Origin: Rosistilla ulvae | Lineage (GTDB): Bacteria > Planctomycetota > Planctomycetia > Pirellulales > Pirellulaceae | Direction: 5' to 3' | Length of the DNA: 64,000 nucleotides | NCBI RefSeq assembly: GCF_007741475.1 | Contig: NZ_CP036261.1 | Location: 4,341,798-4,405,797 of the forward strand | Shown: one piece after another, positions 27,497 to 35,686 of the stretch | How positions within the stretch are numbered: position 1 is the stretch's first letter | Layout: each line of letters opens with the position of its first letter | The notes under the pieces: model-generated | Told to the model about the DNA's origin: nothing | Database searches by the model: none | What the model saw: only the letters and a program-made list of their open reading frames with translations | Translations under genes and position numbers: made by a program

Positions 27497-28095
27497 GAGA
27501 GCGCTTCCAGGACGACGCGGAGGCGTTCCAACGCTCGCATGTAGCGGATGCTTGCCGCCTTCGGCTTGATGTTCAATTCAATCGCCACTTCCTGATTTGT
27601 TAGCTCTTCAAAATGCCGCAGCGCCAGAACTTCACGGTCGATGTCGTTCATGTTTGCGAGCGCTCGCCGCACTTCGTCGATCAGTTCCCCGCGAACCGCA
27701 GCTTGGCTGGGCGAGGTCATGTGGGCGATGAAACGCTGCGAAAGGCAAAGCGATGTGTTGCCCCACACGTTGTTGCCGGCTGGGGCGGCCTCTCGCGAAG
27801 CGTTTCGCGATTCGGTTCCCAGATGCGTGCGATGGATTTTGCTGAGCGTCTGGCCGGTTACTAGTCGCAGCCACAGGAACAGCGACGGGAAGTCGCCGTC
27901 GATGTAGTGGCGAAGTCGCTTCTCTGCCTCGAGAAAGACTTCTTGCACCACGTCATCGGGATCGACGCGGCCACGAATTTTGTCGCGGAGGCGAAAGTGG
28001 ACGATCTGCCAAATTCGCGGCCGATGCAGAGTGAACAACTCGCCAAACGCGGCGGTGTCGCCATGTTTGAGTCGTTCTTCGAGGTCGTCGGCCAT
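27493..28095 (-). CDS. ECF-type RNA polymerase sigma factor
   Basis: 200 residues. Region 2 shows WQIVHFRLRDKIRGRVDPDDVVQEVFLEA, with the DPDDVVQE promoter-melting/core-binding block typical of planctomycete ECF factors. Region 4 shows IDREVLALRHFEELTNQEVAIELNIKPKAASIRYMRALERLR, a helix-turn-helix that reads the -35 element. The linker is longer than in standard ECF factors. It is collinear with the EF-hand and kinase genes downstream, which suggests the kinase signals through or is controlled by this factor; that is inference. The stop codon lies inside a hairpin repeat. Confidence 0.92.
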   Translation of the reverse strand: MADDLEERLKHGDTAAFGELFTLHRPRIWQIVHFRLRDKIRGRVDPDDVVQEVFLEAEKRLRHYIDGDFPSLFLWLRLVTGQTLSKIHRTHLGTESRNASREAAPAGNNVWGNTSLCLSQRFIAHMTSPSQAAVRGELIDEVRRALANMNDIDREVLALRHFEELTNQEVAIELNIKPKAASIRYMRALERLRVVLEALS

Positions 28096-28162
28096 AAATT
28101 TTTTCAGATAGCCAGTAGATCGTTCGGAGAACGCGGGTTTATGAGTTCAGGAATCAGCAGTT

Positions 28163-28235
28163 GAGGCGGAAGCCGTTGAGACTTCCGAACATGATTCCTG
28201 GATTGAACCACGAAACTCTCGACGAGTTCCGCGAC
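28163..28235. repeat. Degenerate hairpin repeat pair between sigma factor and sulfatase
   Basis: A diverged forward copy at about 28165-28187 (GCGGAAGCCGTTGAGACTTC) faces a reverse copy at 28211-28235 (AACTC/GAGTT subtype, changed loop). It lies in the 171-bp divergent promoter region. Confidence 0.75.
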
Positions 28236-28266
28236 GCCACGCCCATTCTACCAGCGAACAACGACA

Positions 28267-31200
28267 ATGAAACCAATCCTATCGCTCCTTACGCTCCGCA
28301 CATCCGCTCTTCTTATGCTGCCTGCGTTGGCCGGACTGTTGGAATGCAGCACCGCATCGGCGCAGCGCGATCAGGCTGACGCAACGCCGCCGCAAAAGAA
28401 CGTCGTGATCCTGTTAGCCGATGATCTGGGATGGGGCGACGTCGGTTTTCATGGAGGAGTTGCCGAGACGCCCAACATCGATCGACTGGCAAGCGAAGGG
28501 CTGGAGTTGGACCGCTTCTACGCCTACCCAGCCTGCAGTCCAGCTCGGGCCGCGATGCTGACCGGGCGTTTTCCGCATCGTTACGGAATTACCGGACCGG
28601 TTCGTCCCCGGGACGAGGGGCTGCCGATGAGCGAACGATTACTGGTAGCCGACTTCCAGGACGCCGGTTACCAAACCGCATTGGTTGGGAAGTGGCACTT
28701 GAGCCGCTCGACAGACGTGGCGCACAACCCCGCTCGTCGCGGCTTCGACCACTTCTACGGTTTCCTGGATGCTTCGATCGACTACTACAAACACACAAAC
28801 GGACGAGGCCAGATCGACTGGCAGCGAAATGGCCAGGCGGTCGAAGAAGAGGGCTACGCCACCGACCTGCTGACTCGTGAAGCGATCCGGATCATCGAAA
28901 CCCGCCGTAGCGGAAGTCGTCAAGACTTTCGTCCCAGCAACCGGACTGGAAACCGTCAAGACGCTCGACAAGGAACGGAGTCGACCGAAACTCTTGACGA
29001 GTTCCGCTACGGGGGAAAGCCGTTGTGTATGGTGGTTGCCTACAACGCTCCGCACAGTCCATTTCAAGCTCCCGAGCACCTGATTGCCAAGTACCGCGGT
29101 CGACTCGATGAACGCAGTGCGACATATGCCGCGATGATCGAATCGATGGATCAAGGAATCGGGAAGATCATGACCGCCATCGAGAGGCAGGGGATGCGCG
29201 ACGATACGATCATCGTATTTGCATCGGACAACGGCGCGGCGCGGATGGGAACCAACGCTCCGCTGCGTGGACAGAAGCGGCAGGTTTATGACGGAGCGAT
29301 TCGCGTTCCCTGCATCATTCATGCACCCGGCATCGTGAAGCCAGGGACCGTGTCAGATCAGATGATCGCAATCCATGATCTCCTGCCAACCTTGGCCGGC
29401 GCCGTCGGTGTCCAACTCGGCACCGGTAGCGGAAGTCGTCAAGACTTTCGGCGGTCCGATAAAACCGGAACTCTTGACGAGTTCCGCGACAAGCCGCTCG
29501 ACGGCGAAAACCTGTGGCCCAATCTTGTCAGCGGGCGATCCAAACCACGCCAAATCGTGATCGCCGAAGAAGACTTCGCGATCTTTCAAGACAGCTGGAA
29601 ACTGATCCAATCCGCTGCGGGAGTGGAGCTTTACGACATCGTCGCCGATCCTAGCGAACAGCAGAACCTCGCTCAACGCCACAGCAAAATCGTTGCCGAC
29701 TTGTTAGGCGAGCTGACGGAGTTCAAACAACAAGTCGCCGCCGACCAACCTGCAACCCCCGTCGTAGCGGAAGTCGTCAAGAGTTTCGACACACCATCGA
29801 AACTCTCCACGAGTTCCGCTACGGAGAGGAGTGTCGTCGAAGGATCGTCGCTGGCTGGTGTGCAGCTTCAAGGCGATGCGGACTTTGGAATCTTGGGAAA
29901 CCGCCTGACGGAATCGAACGGTAAAGGAATTCGGTTGATGTCGGCGGTCGATCTCAACGGCGACAAGCAGTTGGCCGGTGAAGCTTCCATCGTCAGCAAC
30001 GATATCAAGCCGGCAGACCGCTGGTACCGCTTCGACATTCTCGGCATGGCTCAAGACGGTTTTGCTGTCGACAAAGACAACTTGTATTTGAAGGTCGAGT
30101 TTTTCCAGAAGGGACGCAATGGTTCGTTGGACTTTATCAAGACGCGGGTTTACCCGCAGGTTGTCCAAGAGCGAAAAGACTTTAAAGATGAAGGGACCAA
30201 TGCGAGCCTTGGGCTGGGAACGTGGCGCACCTACGCGATGGATTTCCGGACTCCCTTCGCTGAGATCGATTCGGTCAAGTTGAGCGTCGGATTCACCGAT
30301 GGAACCGGCAAAGGGAAGCAGTCCGAGTTCTGGGTAAACTCGGTCAACCTGCAACCGATTCCAGTACCCGCCGAGTACGAAGCGCCAGCCAACGCTGAAC
30401 GACAATTCCCGCAGCCCGATCCGAATTCGCTTGTGGCACTTGGCGGACGCTGGTACTTCGATTCGCAAGGCGGAGCGAAGCGACTTCCCAAGCAGTTCGA
30501 TTACACCAATGCCGATCAGTTGCTTTACAAATCGGATCGCTTTGAGGCTCCGTTTGCGGGGAACATGTCGTCGTGGCTGCGAGCCGGCTATAAAGATTTT
30601 GAAGGCAACATCGTCGAGAAGGACGAGCCCAAGCCCTACGCCGTTGTCATTTCGGTGACGAAAGATCACATCGTGATGCGAAGTCGCAATCTGCCAAACC
30701 ATCCGACCGCGACCTTCCCCGACAAGTGGCGCATGCTGGACGGGAATCCCTCCTACATCCAAGAGAAGGCGAACACTTGGTACTTGCCTAAGGAACCGAA
30801 GATGGCGTCCGATCCGATCGCGATGGACGACAAGAACGCCAACGGGGCTTTGCCAATGGGCCCCATCGGCGTCGCCACGAATGGAGTGATCTTCTTCAAT
30901 CCGTTTGACCACATTTTCGAGACCGATGCGGTTTGGCGATTGGATCGTTGCTGTGGCCACCCAAGTCCACAGAGTGCGTATCACTATCACAAGTATCCAG
31001 TTTGTGTGAAGACGCCGTGGAGCGACGAAGGCAAGATGCACTCATCGGTGATTGGATTTGCGTTCGACGGCCTGCCTGTCTACGGACCTTATGAAGCCGA
31101 TGGTTTGTTGGCGAAAGACAATCGACAAAACCCACTCAACGATTTCAACTTGCACGAAGACGCAATCCGCGGCCCACACTATCACGTGACGCCTGGGAAA

Positions 31201-31272
31201 TTCCCCCACATCATCGGCGGTTATTGGGGCGAGCTCGATCCAATGAACGGTCGAGGCCGCCGAGCCAGGTAA
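28267..31272 (+). CDS. Secreted sulfatase fused to a YHYH domain, with repeat-encoded inserts
   Basis: 1001 residues. A signal peptide (LLMLPALAGLLECSTASAQ) precedes a type I sulfatase: VVILLADDLGWGDVGFHGG binds calcium, and CSPARAAMLTG carries Cys90, expected to mature to formylglycine. GKWHL and FASDNGA also fit. It should hydrolyse sulfate esters, probably of algal polysaccharides, outside the cytoplasm. A middle beta-rich region (about 525-690) is followed by a C-terminal YHYH domain (YHYHKYPVC, IGFAFDGLPVYGP, GPHYHVT). Six hairpin repeat copies are translated in frame at residues 213-248, 386-408 and 499-519, giving SGSRQDFR, ETLDEFRY and VAEVVKSF peptides inside the sulfatase part, in regions away from the motifs listed. 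Whether the enzyme tolerates them is untested. Confidence 0.9.
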   Translation: MKPILSLLTLRTSALLMLPALAGLLECSTASAQRDQADATPPQKNVVILLADDLGWGDVGFHGGVAETPNIDRLASEGLELDRFYAYPACSPARAAMLTGRFPHRYGITGPVRPRDEGLPMSERLLVADFQDAGYQTALVGKWHLSRSTDVAHNPARRGFDHFYGFLDASIDYYKHTNGRGQIDWQRNGQAVEEEGYATDLLTREAIRIIETRRSGSRQDFRPSNRTGNRQDARQGTESTETLDEFRYGGKPLCMVVAYNAPHSPFQAPEHLIAKYRGRLDERSATYAAMIESMDQGIGKIMTAIERQGMRDDTIIVFASDNGAARMGTNAPLRGQKRQVYDGAIRVPCIIHAPGIVKPGTVSDQMIAIHDLLPTLAGAVGVQLGTGSGSRQDFRRSDKTGTLDEFRDKPLDGENLWPNLVSGRSKPRQIVIAEEDFAIFQDSWKLIQSAAGVELYDIVADPSEQQNLAQRHSKIVADLLGELTEFKQQVAADQPATPVVAEVVKSFDTPSKLSTSSATERSVVEGSSLAGVQLQGDADFGILGNRLTESNGKGIRLMSAVDLNGDKQLAGEASIVSNDIKPADRWYRFDILGMAQDGFAVDKDNLYLKVEFFQKGRNGSLDFIKTRVYPQVVQERKDFKDEGTNASLGLGTWRTYAMDFRTPFAEIDSVKLSVGFTDGTGKGKQSEFWVNSVNLQPIPVPAEYEAPANAERQFPQPDPNSLVALGGRWYFDSQGGAKRLPKQFDYTNADQLLYKSDRFEAPFAGNMSSWLRAGYKDFEGNIVEKDEPKPYAVVISVTKDHIVMRSRNLPNHPTATFPDKWRMLDGNPSYIQEKANTWYLPKEPKMASDPIAMDDKNANGALPMGPIGVATNGVIFFNPFDHIFETDAVWRLDRCCGHPSPQSAYHYHKYPVCVKTPWSDEGKMHSSVIGFAFDGLPVYGPYEADGLLAKDNRQNPLNDFNLHEDAIRGPHYHVTPGKFPHIIGGYWGELDPMNGRGRRAR
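28907..29010. repeat. Hairpin repeat pair 1 inside the sulfatase gene
   Basis: Forward 28907-28931 (AAGTC/GACTT), reverse 28986-29010 (AACTC/GAGTT). Between them a weaker third copy is visible (GGAAACCGTCAAGACGCTCG). The 104 bp are in frame and encode about residues 213-248. Confidence 0.92.
29426..29490. repeat. Hairpin repeat pair 2 inside the sulfatase gene
   Basis: Forward 29426-29450 (AAGTC/GACTT), reverse 29466-29490 (AACTC/GAGTT, with two outer-arm changes). It is in the same reading phase as pair 1 and encodes SGSRQDFR and TLDEFRDK. Confidence 0.92.
29764..29822. repeat. Hairpin repeat pair 3 inside the sulfatase gene
   Basis: The forward copy 29764-29788 is a hybrid (AAGTC on one side, GAGTT on the other); the reverse copy 29798-29822 is AACTC/GAGTT with a changed loop. 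It is read in a different phase from pairs 1 and 2, giving VAEVVKSF and KLSTSSATE. Confidence 0.9.
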
Positions 31273-31284
31273 ATCCGCCCCTTC

Positions 31285-31382
31285 GTAGCGGAACTCGTCA
31301 AGAGTTTCGTTGCCACGGCCCCTTCGTAGCGGAACTCGTCGAGAGTTTCGTTGCGTTCGAAAGTCTTGACGACTTCCGCTAC
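31285..31382. repeat. Three hairpin repeats downstream of the sulfatase gene
   Basis: Forward copies 31285-31309 and 31326-31350 (AACTC/GAGTT) are followed by a reverse copy 31358-31382 (AAGTC/GACTT). They begin 13 bp after the sulfatase stop and would fold in the 3' end of its transcript. The rest of the gap to 31584 shows nothing. Confidence 0.92.
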
Positions 31383-31584
31383 GAGGCCGTTTGCAAGATC
31401 GCATCGCTTGTTGGCGTCTCGCGCTCACAGAGCCCGCCGTTTGACTGGGCAACGAGGGCCGCACGCTTGCCCAGATTCATTTGCGGCAGAGGCCGCTATG
31501 TCTTTTGGCATCGGGATTGCTCTACCTTCTCCACCTTTCGGGTCTGCATCGCGGTCCGACGTCCACATTCCAGGGAGCAAGAAG

Positions 31585-31803
31585 ATGAGCCGAGAATTCC
31601 AAAAGAATCAGTCCGTCCAGTGGAACTTCGGTTCCGGTGTGGGCAAGGGGAAGATCAAAGACGCGTTTGAAAGCAAGGTCACGCGAACCATCAAGGGGAG
31701 CGAAGTGACGCGAAATGCAACGGATGAGGAACCGGCTTATCTGATCCAACAGAACGATGGCGACGAGGTGCTGAAGAGACAAAGCGAGTTAACGCAGGCT
31801 TAG
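31585..31803 (+). CDS. DUF2945 (HVA1 / TUDOR-like) small protein
   Basis: 72 residues. MSREFQKNQSVQWNFGSGVGKGKIKDAF, then EPAYLIQQNDGDEVLKRQSEL, matches the DUF2945 pattern: an SH3/Tudor-like barrel that opens with a hydrophobic pair before Trp and closes with a Lys-x-x-Ser-x-Leu helix. Function is unknown. The ATG at 31585 follows a good GGGAGCAAG site; the long open frame upstream of it runs through hairpin repeats and is not used. Confidence 0.8.
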   Translation: MSREFQKNQSVQWNFGSGVGKGKIKDAFESKVTRTIKGSEVTRNATDEEPAYLIQQNDGDEVLKRQSELTQA

Positions 31804-31900
31804 TTTTGCGGTTCTATCCGTCTGTCGATTTGCGTGAGTTTCATGCTGTTTGGGACTTGTGGCGAAAACGATCACGGCGATCACTGACTTGGAATGTTGG

Positions 31901-33154
31901 ATGGATGTACGAGACAAACTGCAGGTTTTGGCCGACGCTGCGAAGTACGACGCTTCGTGCGCCAGTAGCGGTGCGAAGACCACACGACCGGGCAGCACGA
32001 TTGGCAGTACCGAGGGGATGGGGATTTGCCACAGCTACACGCCCGATGGACGCTGTGTCTCGCTGCTGAAAATCCTGCTGACCAACTACTGCATCTATGA
32101 CTGCCAGTACTGCGTCAATCGCATCTCCAGCGACACCCCGCGGGCTCGGTTCACTGTCGACGAAGTTGTCTCGCTGACGATGGAGTTCTACAAACGCAAC
32201 TACATCGAAGGACTGTTCCTCAGCTCGGGAATCATTCAAACTTCCGACTACACGATGGAGCAATTGATCGCTGTCGCCAAGAAATTGCGGACGGAACAAC
32301 GTTACGGCGGCTACATCCATTTGAAGACGATCCCCAACGCGTCGCAGTCGCTGATCGAGGAAGCGGGCTTGTGGGCCGATCGCTTGAGCGTCAACATCGA
32401 ACTGCCGACCGAAGGAGATCTCTACAAGTTGGCTCCCGAGAAAAAGAAGCCTCAAATTGAAGGTGCGATGGCGGGCATTCGCGACAAGATCGACGAGACA
32501 AAGCAGGAGCAAAAAGCCGGATTCAAGCCGCCGCGATTCACGCCCGCCGGCCAAAGCACACAGATGATCGTCGGTGCGACCGACGCGCCCGATGTCGAAG
32601 TGCTCAAGACGGCTTCGCAACTCTACAGCGTGCAGAACCTACGACGAGTCTATTATTCGGCCTACAGTCCCATACCGCATGCCGACGCGAGACTTCCCGG
32701 CCAGTCGCCTCCGTTGGTTCGCGAGCATCGCCTCTACCAAGCCGATTGGCTGATCCGTTTCTATGGTTTCGACGCTAGCGAAATCGTAGCCGAGGCGGAC
32801 CAGAATCTTTCGCTAGACATCGATCCGAAACTCGCCTGGGCACTGGCAAACCGGCACTACTTTCCAGTCGACGTGAACAAGGCCAGCCGCGAAGAGCTGC
32901 TGCGAGTTCCAGGGATTGGTGCGAGGAACGTCAAACGCATCTTGAACATCCGTCGCTTTCAGTCGCTCGCCAGCGGCGACATGAAGAAGTTGCGAGTCGC
33001 CTGGAATCGCGCCAAGTTCTTCGTCTTGACCGCGAATCACAACCCCGCGTTATTGAATCTGGACAAGCTGGATCTGCGTTCCAAGGCGGAACCAAAAACG
33101 AAGCAGTTGATGCTGTTCGACGCCGCCAGTTCGGCGCTCTCCGGAGAAGTCTAG
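31901..33154 (+). CDS. Radical SAM protein linked to UDG (putative DNA modification/repair)
   Basis: 417 residues from the ATG at 31901 (MDVRDKLQVLADAAKYDASC); a TTG 51 bp upstream is less likely. The radical SAM iron-sulfur motif is CIYDCQYC (CxxxCxxC) after LLKILLTNY. The barrel continues with EGLFLSSGI, GYIHLKTIP and RLSVNIELPTE. The C-terminus has a helix-hairpin-helix DNA-binding motif (VDVNKASREELLRVPGIGAR). This is the family known as rSAM_link_UDG (TIGR03916), nearly always next to a uracil-DNA glycosylase-like gene, as here with a 70-bp gap. The reaction is not established. Confidence 0.9.
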   Translation: MDVRDKLQVLADAAKYDASCASSGAKTTRPGSTIGSTEGMGICHSYTPDGRCVSLLKILLTNYCIYDCQYCVNRISSDTPRARFTVDEVVSLTMEFYKRNYIEGLFLSSGIIQTSDYTMEQLIAVAKKLRTEQRYGGYIHLKTIPNASQSLIEEAGLWADRLSVNIELPTEGDLYKLAPEKKKPQIEGAMAGIRDKIDETKQEQKAGFKPPRFTPAGQSTQMIVGATDAPDVEVLKTASQLYSVQNLRRVYYSAYSPIPHADARLPGQSPPLVREHRLYQADWLIRFYGFDASEIVAEADQNLSLDIDPKLAWALANRHYFPVDVNKASREELLRVPGIGARNVKRILNIRRFQSLASGDMKKLRVAWNRAKFFVLTANHNPALLNLDKLDLRSKAEPKTKQLMLFDAASSALSGEV

Positions 33155-33224
33155 GCTCAGTGCGGCCGCATTCCATCGGCCATAAACAAGATGCCTCACG
33201 CCGCGTCCCGCTGAAAGTTTCCCC

Positions 33225-34628
33225 ATGCAATCCATTCACGTCGATACCTTTGACGACTGGCGCGACGCAGCGCGGCGTCTGTTGGCGTCGGGCGTTTCAC
33301 CGACCGACGTGCAATGGATCGGGGGGACAGAGCGATCTCTGTTCGATGACGAGCCGTCGCCAACCGCTGCGGATCTTGGTGGAGAAGGCACAACGCCAAG
33401 CGTTCCTAAAGCGTTTTTAGAGCTCGCCCGATATGTCGCCAGCCATCGCGAATCGGGCCGTTGGTCGTTGCTTTATCGAACGTTGTGGCGGCTGACTCAC
33501 GGTGAACGTCATCTGTTGGAAGTGACAACCGACGACGATGTGTACAGGTTGACGCAAATGCGAAAAGCGGTCAGCCGAGACATCCACAAGATGAAAGCGT
33601 TTGTGCGGTTTCGAAAAGTCGATACCATCGACGCGGAGGAGCAGTTTGTCGCGTGGCACCGATCCGACCACCGGATACTTAGGTTGGCCGCTCCATTTTT
33701 TGCACGTCGTTTCAGTGGCATGCATTGGTCGATCTTAACGCCTGACGAATCGGTGACTTGGGATCAGACTTCATTGCACTACGGACCGGGAGTGCCCGCG
33801 TCGGAAGCTCCCAGCGAGGATGCGTTGGAGGATCTTTGGAAGGCGTATTATGCATCGATCTTTAACCCAGCACGCGTCAAGGTCGCGGCGATGAAGCGCG
33901 AGATGCCGGTCCGACACTGGCCCACGCTGCCCGAGGCAGAACTGATCGACGATCTATTGCGAGAGGCTCCGGCACGCGCCGACGCGATGATTCAAACCAA
34001 CGAAGGCTTTGCGGAAACAGCAGCGCACTTTATGCCCGAGCATGGCGACTTGGTGTCGCTGCGTCAGGCGGCGTCCACCTGCCGTGCCTGTCCGTTGCAC
34101 CAGTGCGCCACGCAAACGGTGTTTGGCGAAGGTTCGCCAACCGCCCGCATCGTGCTGGTCGGTGAGCAGCCAGGCGACCGCGAAGATATCGAGGGGCATC
34201 CGTTTGTCGGACCGGCGGGCAAGCTGCTCGACGAGGCGTTGAAACAAGCGGGGATCGAGCGTCGCGAAGTTTACATCACCAACGTTGTTAAACACTTCAA
34301 ATTTAGGGAAACCGAGACGCCGCGCGGCAAGCGGCGTTTGCATCAGAAACCGGATTCGCGAGAGATCTACGCCTGTCGGCCTTGGTTGGAAGCGGAGCTT
34401 GCCGCGATCGGTCCCCAGGTGATTGTTTGTCTGGGAGCAACCGCGGCCCAAGCGTTGTTTGGACGCGACTTTGCCATCACGAAAGATCGAGGAAACGTGA
34501 TGCGAACCGATTGGTGCGACATCACGATCGCAACTTGGCATCCGGCAGCGATTCTGCGGATGCAAGATGCGGCGCGACAATCGCAGATGCGGACGCAGCT
34601 TGTCGAAGACCTGGCATCGGTTAAGTAG
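33225..34628 (+). CDS. UdgX-type uracil-DNA binding protein with N-terminal TIGR03915 domain
   Basis: 467 residues, a fusion of two parts. Residues 1-250 match the DNA-metabolism domain linked to the radical SAM gene (SLLYRTLWRLTHGERHLLE, RRDIHKMKAFVRF-like block, FNPARVKVAAMKREMP). Residues 270-467 are a family 4-like uracil-DNA glycosylase: CRACPLHQCATQTVFGEG with iron-sulfur cysteines, GEQPGDREDIEGHPFVGPAG, NVVKHFKF, and KRRLH with a His at about 373. In UdgX the KRRIH histidine forms a covalent bond with DNA at the uracil site, so this protein may do the same. It is paired with the radical SAM gene just upstream. Confidence 0.9.
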   Translation: MQSIHVDTFDDWRDAARRLLASGVSPTDVQWIGGTERSLFDDEPSPTAADLGGEGTTPSVPKAFLELARYVASHRESGRWSLLYRTLWRLTHGERHLLEVTTDDDVYRLTQMRKAVSRDIHKMKAFVRFRKVDTIDAEEQFVAWHRSDHRILRLAAPFFARRFSGMHWSILTPDESVTWDQTSLHYGPGVPASEAPSEDALEDLWKAYYASIFNPARVKVAAMKREMPVRHWPTLPEAELIDDLLREAPARADAMIQTNEGFAETAAHFMPEHGDLVSLRQAASTCRACPLHQCATQTVFGEGSPTARIVLVGEQPGDREDIEGHPFVGPAGKLLDEALKQAGIERREVYITNVVKHFKFRETETPRGKRRLHQKPDSREIYACRPWLEAELAAIGPQVIVCLGATAAQALFGRDFAITKDRGNVMRTDWCDITIATWHPAAILRMQDAARQSQMRTQLVEDLASVK

Positions 34629-34708
34629 CGGTTCGATGGGGGAACTGGTTTGCTCGCGACTCGGGGGGGAGTTCGCCGGAAGGCTCGACTCCAGCTCTCG
34701 CACCGGGA

Positions 34709-35299
34709 TTAGAGATACGCCTCGATCGCTTCGGCGAGCGCTTCGGCAATCGTGTCTTTGTAACGCTCGTCTTTTAGCCTTTTTTCATCCGATTCGGCGT
34801 TTGTCTTTCCGGGGCCGGTGATGAAGCTGATTTCCACCAAACAACGAGCCGTCTTGGCGACGTGATTCTGTGGGTTTAAAACGCCCAGTCGTCGCTCATC
34901 TTTGATGCCGCGGTCGCGATACCCCGTGGCACCGACCGTCGCTTTCTGAATCAGTTTGGCTAACGCGTACGACTTCTCCGGCGGCCGCGTGCCTGGCCAG
35001 ACAAGTGTTTCGGTTCCCTGCACACTTGGATTGGAAAAGCCGTTGAAGTGGATCGAAAGAAAGACATCCGCCGCTGCGTCTCGAGCAACGTGAGCTCGCG
35101 CCGCAATCCCGACGTTCACATCGGTCTGTCGCGTCATCCGCACGTCGTGCATCGCCGACAGGATTCGCTGCACCCGTTTAGCGAAGTCCAAGGTGAGGTC
35201 TTTCTCGAGCGTCCCCTCCGGCGCGGTGGCATTGTTGGCGGAGGATCCGCCTACTTTCGTGTCACCGCCGTGTCCGGCGTCGATCACGATAATCGCCAT
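34709..35299 (-). CDS. N-acetylmuramoyl-L-alanine amidase (Amidase_3)
   Basis: 196 residues from the ATG at 35299 (MAIIVIDAGHGG). Zinc ligands of the Amidase_3 fold are visible: His in DAGHGG, Glu in GTLEKDLTL and His in FLSIHFNG, with the catalytic Glu in CLVEISFI. The enzyme cleaves the amide bond between muramic acid and the stem peptide of peptidoglycan. No signal peptide or SH3/AMIN domain is seen, so export or a lytic/recycling role is unclear. A start 30 bp upstream adds ten polar residues and is less likely. It is convergent with the UdgX gene. Confidence 0.88.
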   Translation of the reverse strand: MAIIVIDAGHGGDTKVGGSSANNATAPEGTLEKDLTLDFAKRVQRILSAMHDVRMTRQTDVNVGIAARAHVARDAAADVFLSIHFNGFSNPSVQGTETLVWPGTRPPEKSYALAKLIQKATVGATGYRDRGIKDERRLGVLNPQNHVAKTARCLVEISFITGPGKTNAESDEKRLKDERYKDTIAEALAEAIEAYL

Positions 35300-35386
35300 A
35301 ACTTCTTGCCTTGTTTCGTGCGGTTTCATGCCTGTCGGACACTTCCGTCATCGCCGGTTGGAAACCGGATCGGGGCGGTGGAGCAA

Positions 35387-35686
35387 TCAAAGATTCCCAT
35401 TGGTTACGCTGTCGATTTTATCCTGCATCGTTTGGTCGCGGTCGGTGCGTGTTCCGACCTTGATGCTTGTCGTGATGCGCGGCGCCCCCATCGCATGAAC
35501 ACGCTGGTGGCAATGCTTGATCGCGGCAAACACATCATCCCAGTCACCCTCGATATTTGTGCCGTAGGCGTGAAGCTGGTGTTCCAGCCCAGCATCTTGC
35601 AAGACCTTCTGACATTCGGCTACGTACTTGCTGACCGAAACGCCAACTCCCATCGGAACGACGCACAGATCGACGATTACTTTCAT
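35387..35686 (-). CDS. MTH1187 family thiamine-binding protein
   Basis: 99 residues from the ATG at 35686. MKVIVDLCVVPMGVGVSVSKYVAECQKVL and LHAYGTNIEGDWDDVFAAIKHCHQ fit the MTH1187/YkoF-like ferredoxin fold; IEGDWDDV is its most conserved stretch. Related proteins bind thiamine or hydroxymethylpyrimidine and form dimers or tetramers. The open frame extends 72 residues upstream of the Met, but that part does not match the family. It lies 87 bp upstream of the amidase gene on the same strand. Confidence 0.82.
   Translation of the reverse strand: MKVIVDLCVVPMGVGVSVSKYVAECQKVLQDAGLEHQLHAYGTNIEGDWDDVFAAIKHCHQRVHAMGAPRITTSIKVGTRTDRDQTMQDKIDSVTNGNL

Noticed and set aside
29704-31041. Minus-strand open frame of 445 codons opposite the sulfatase
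   Set aside because: The plus-strand protein has clear sulfatase and YHYH motifs; the antisense frame only reflects codon bias.
31351-31584. Longer version of the DUF2945 protein
   Set aside because: The extension is translated hairpin repeat and intergenic sequence; a strong ribosome site precedes the ATG at 31585.
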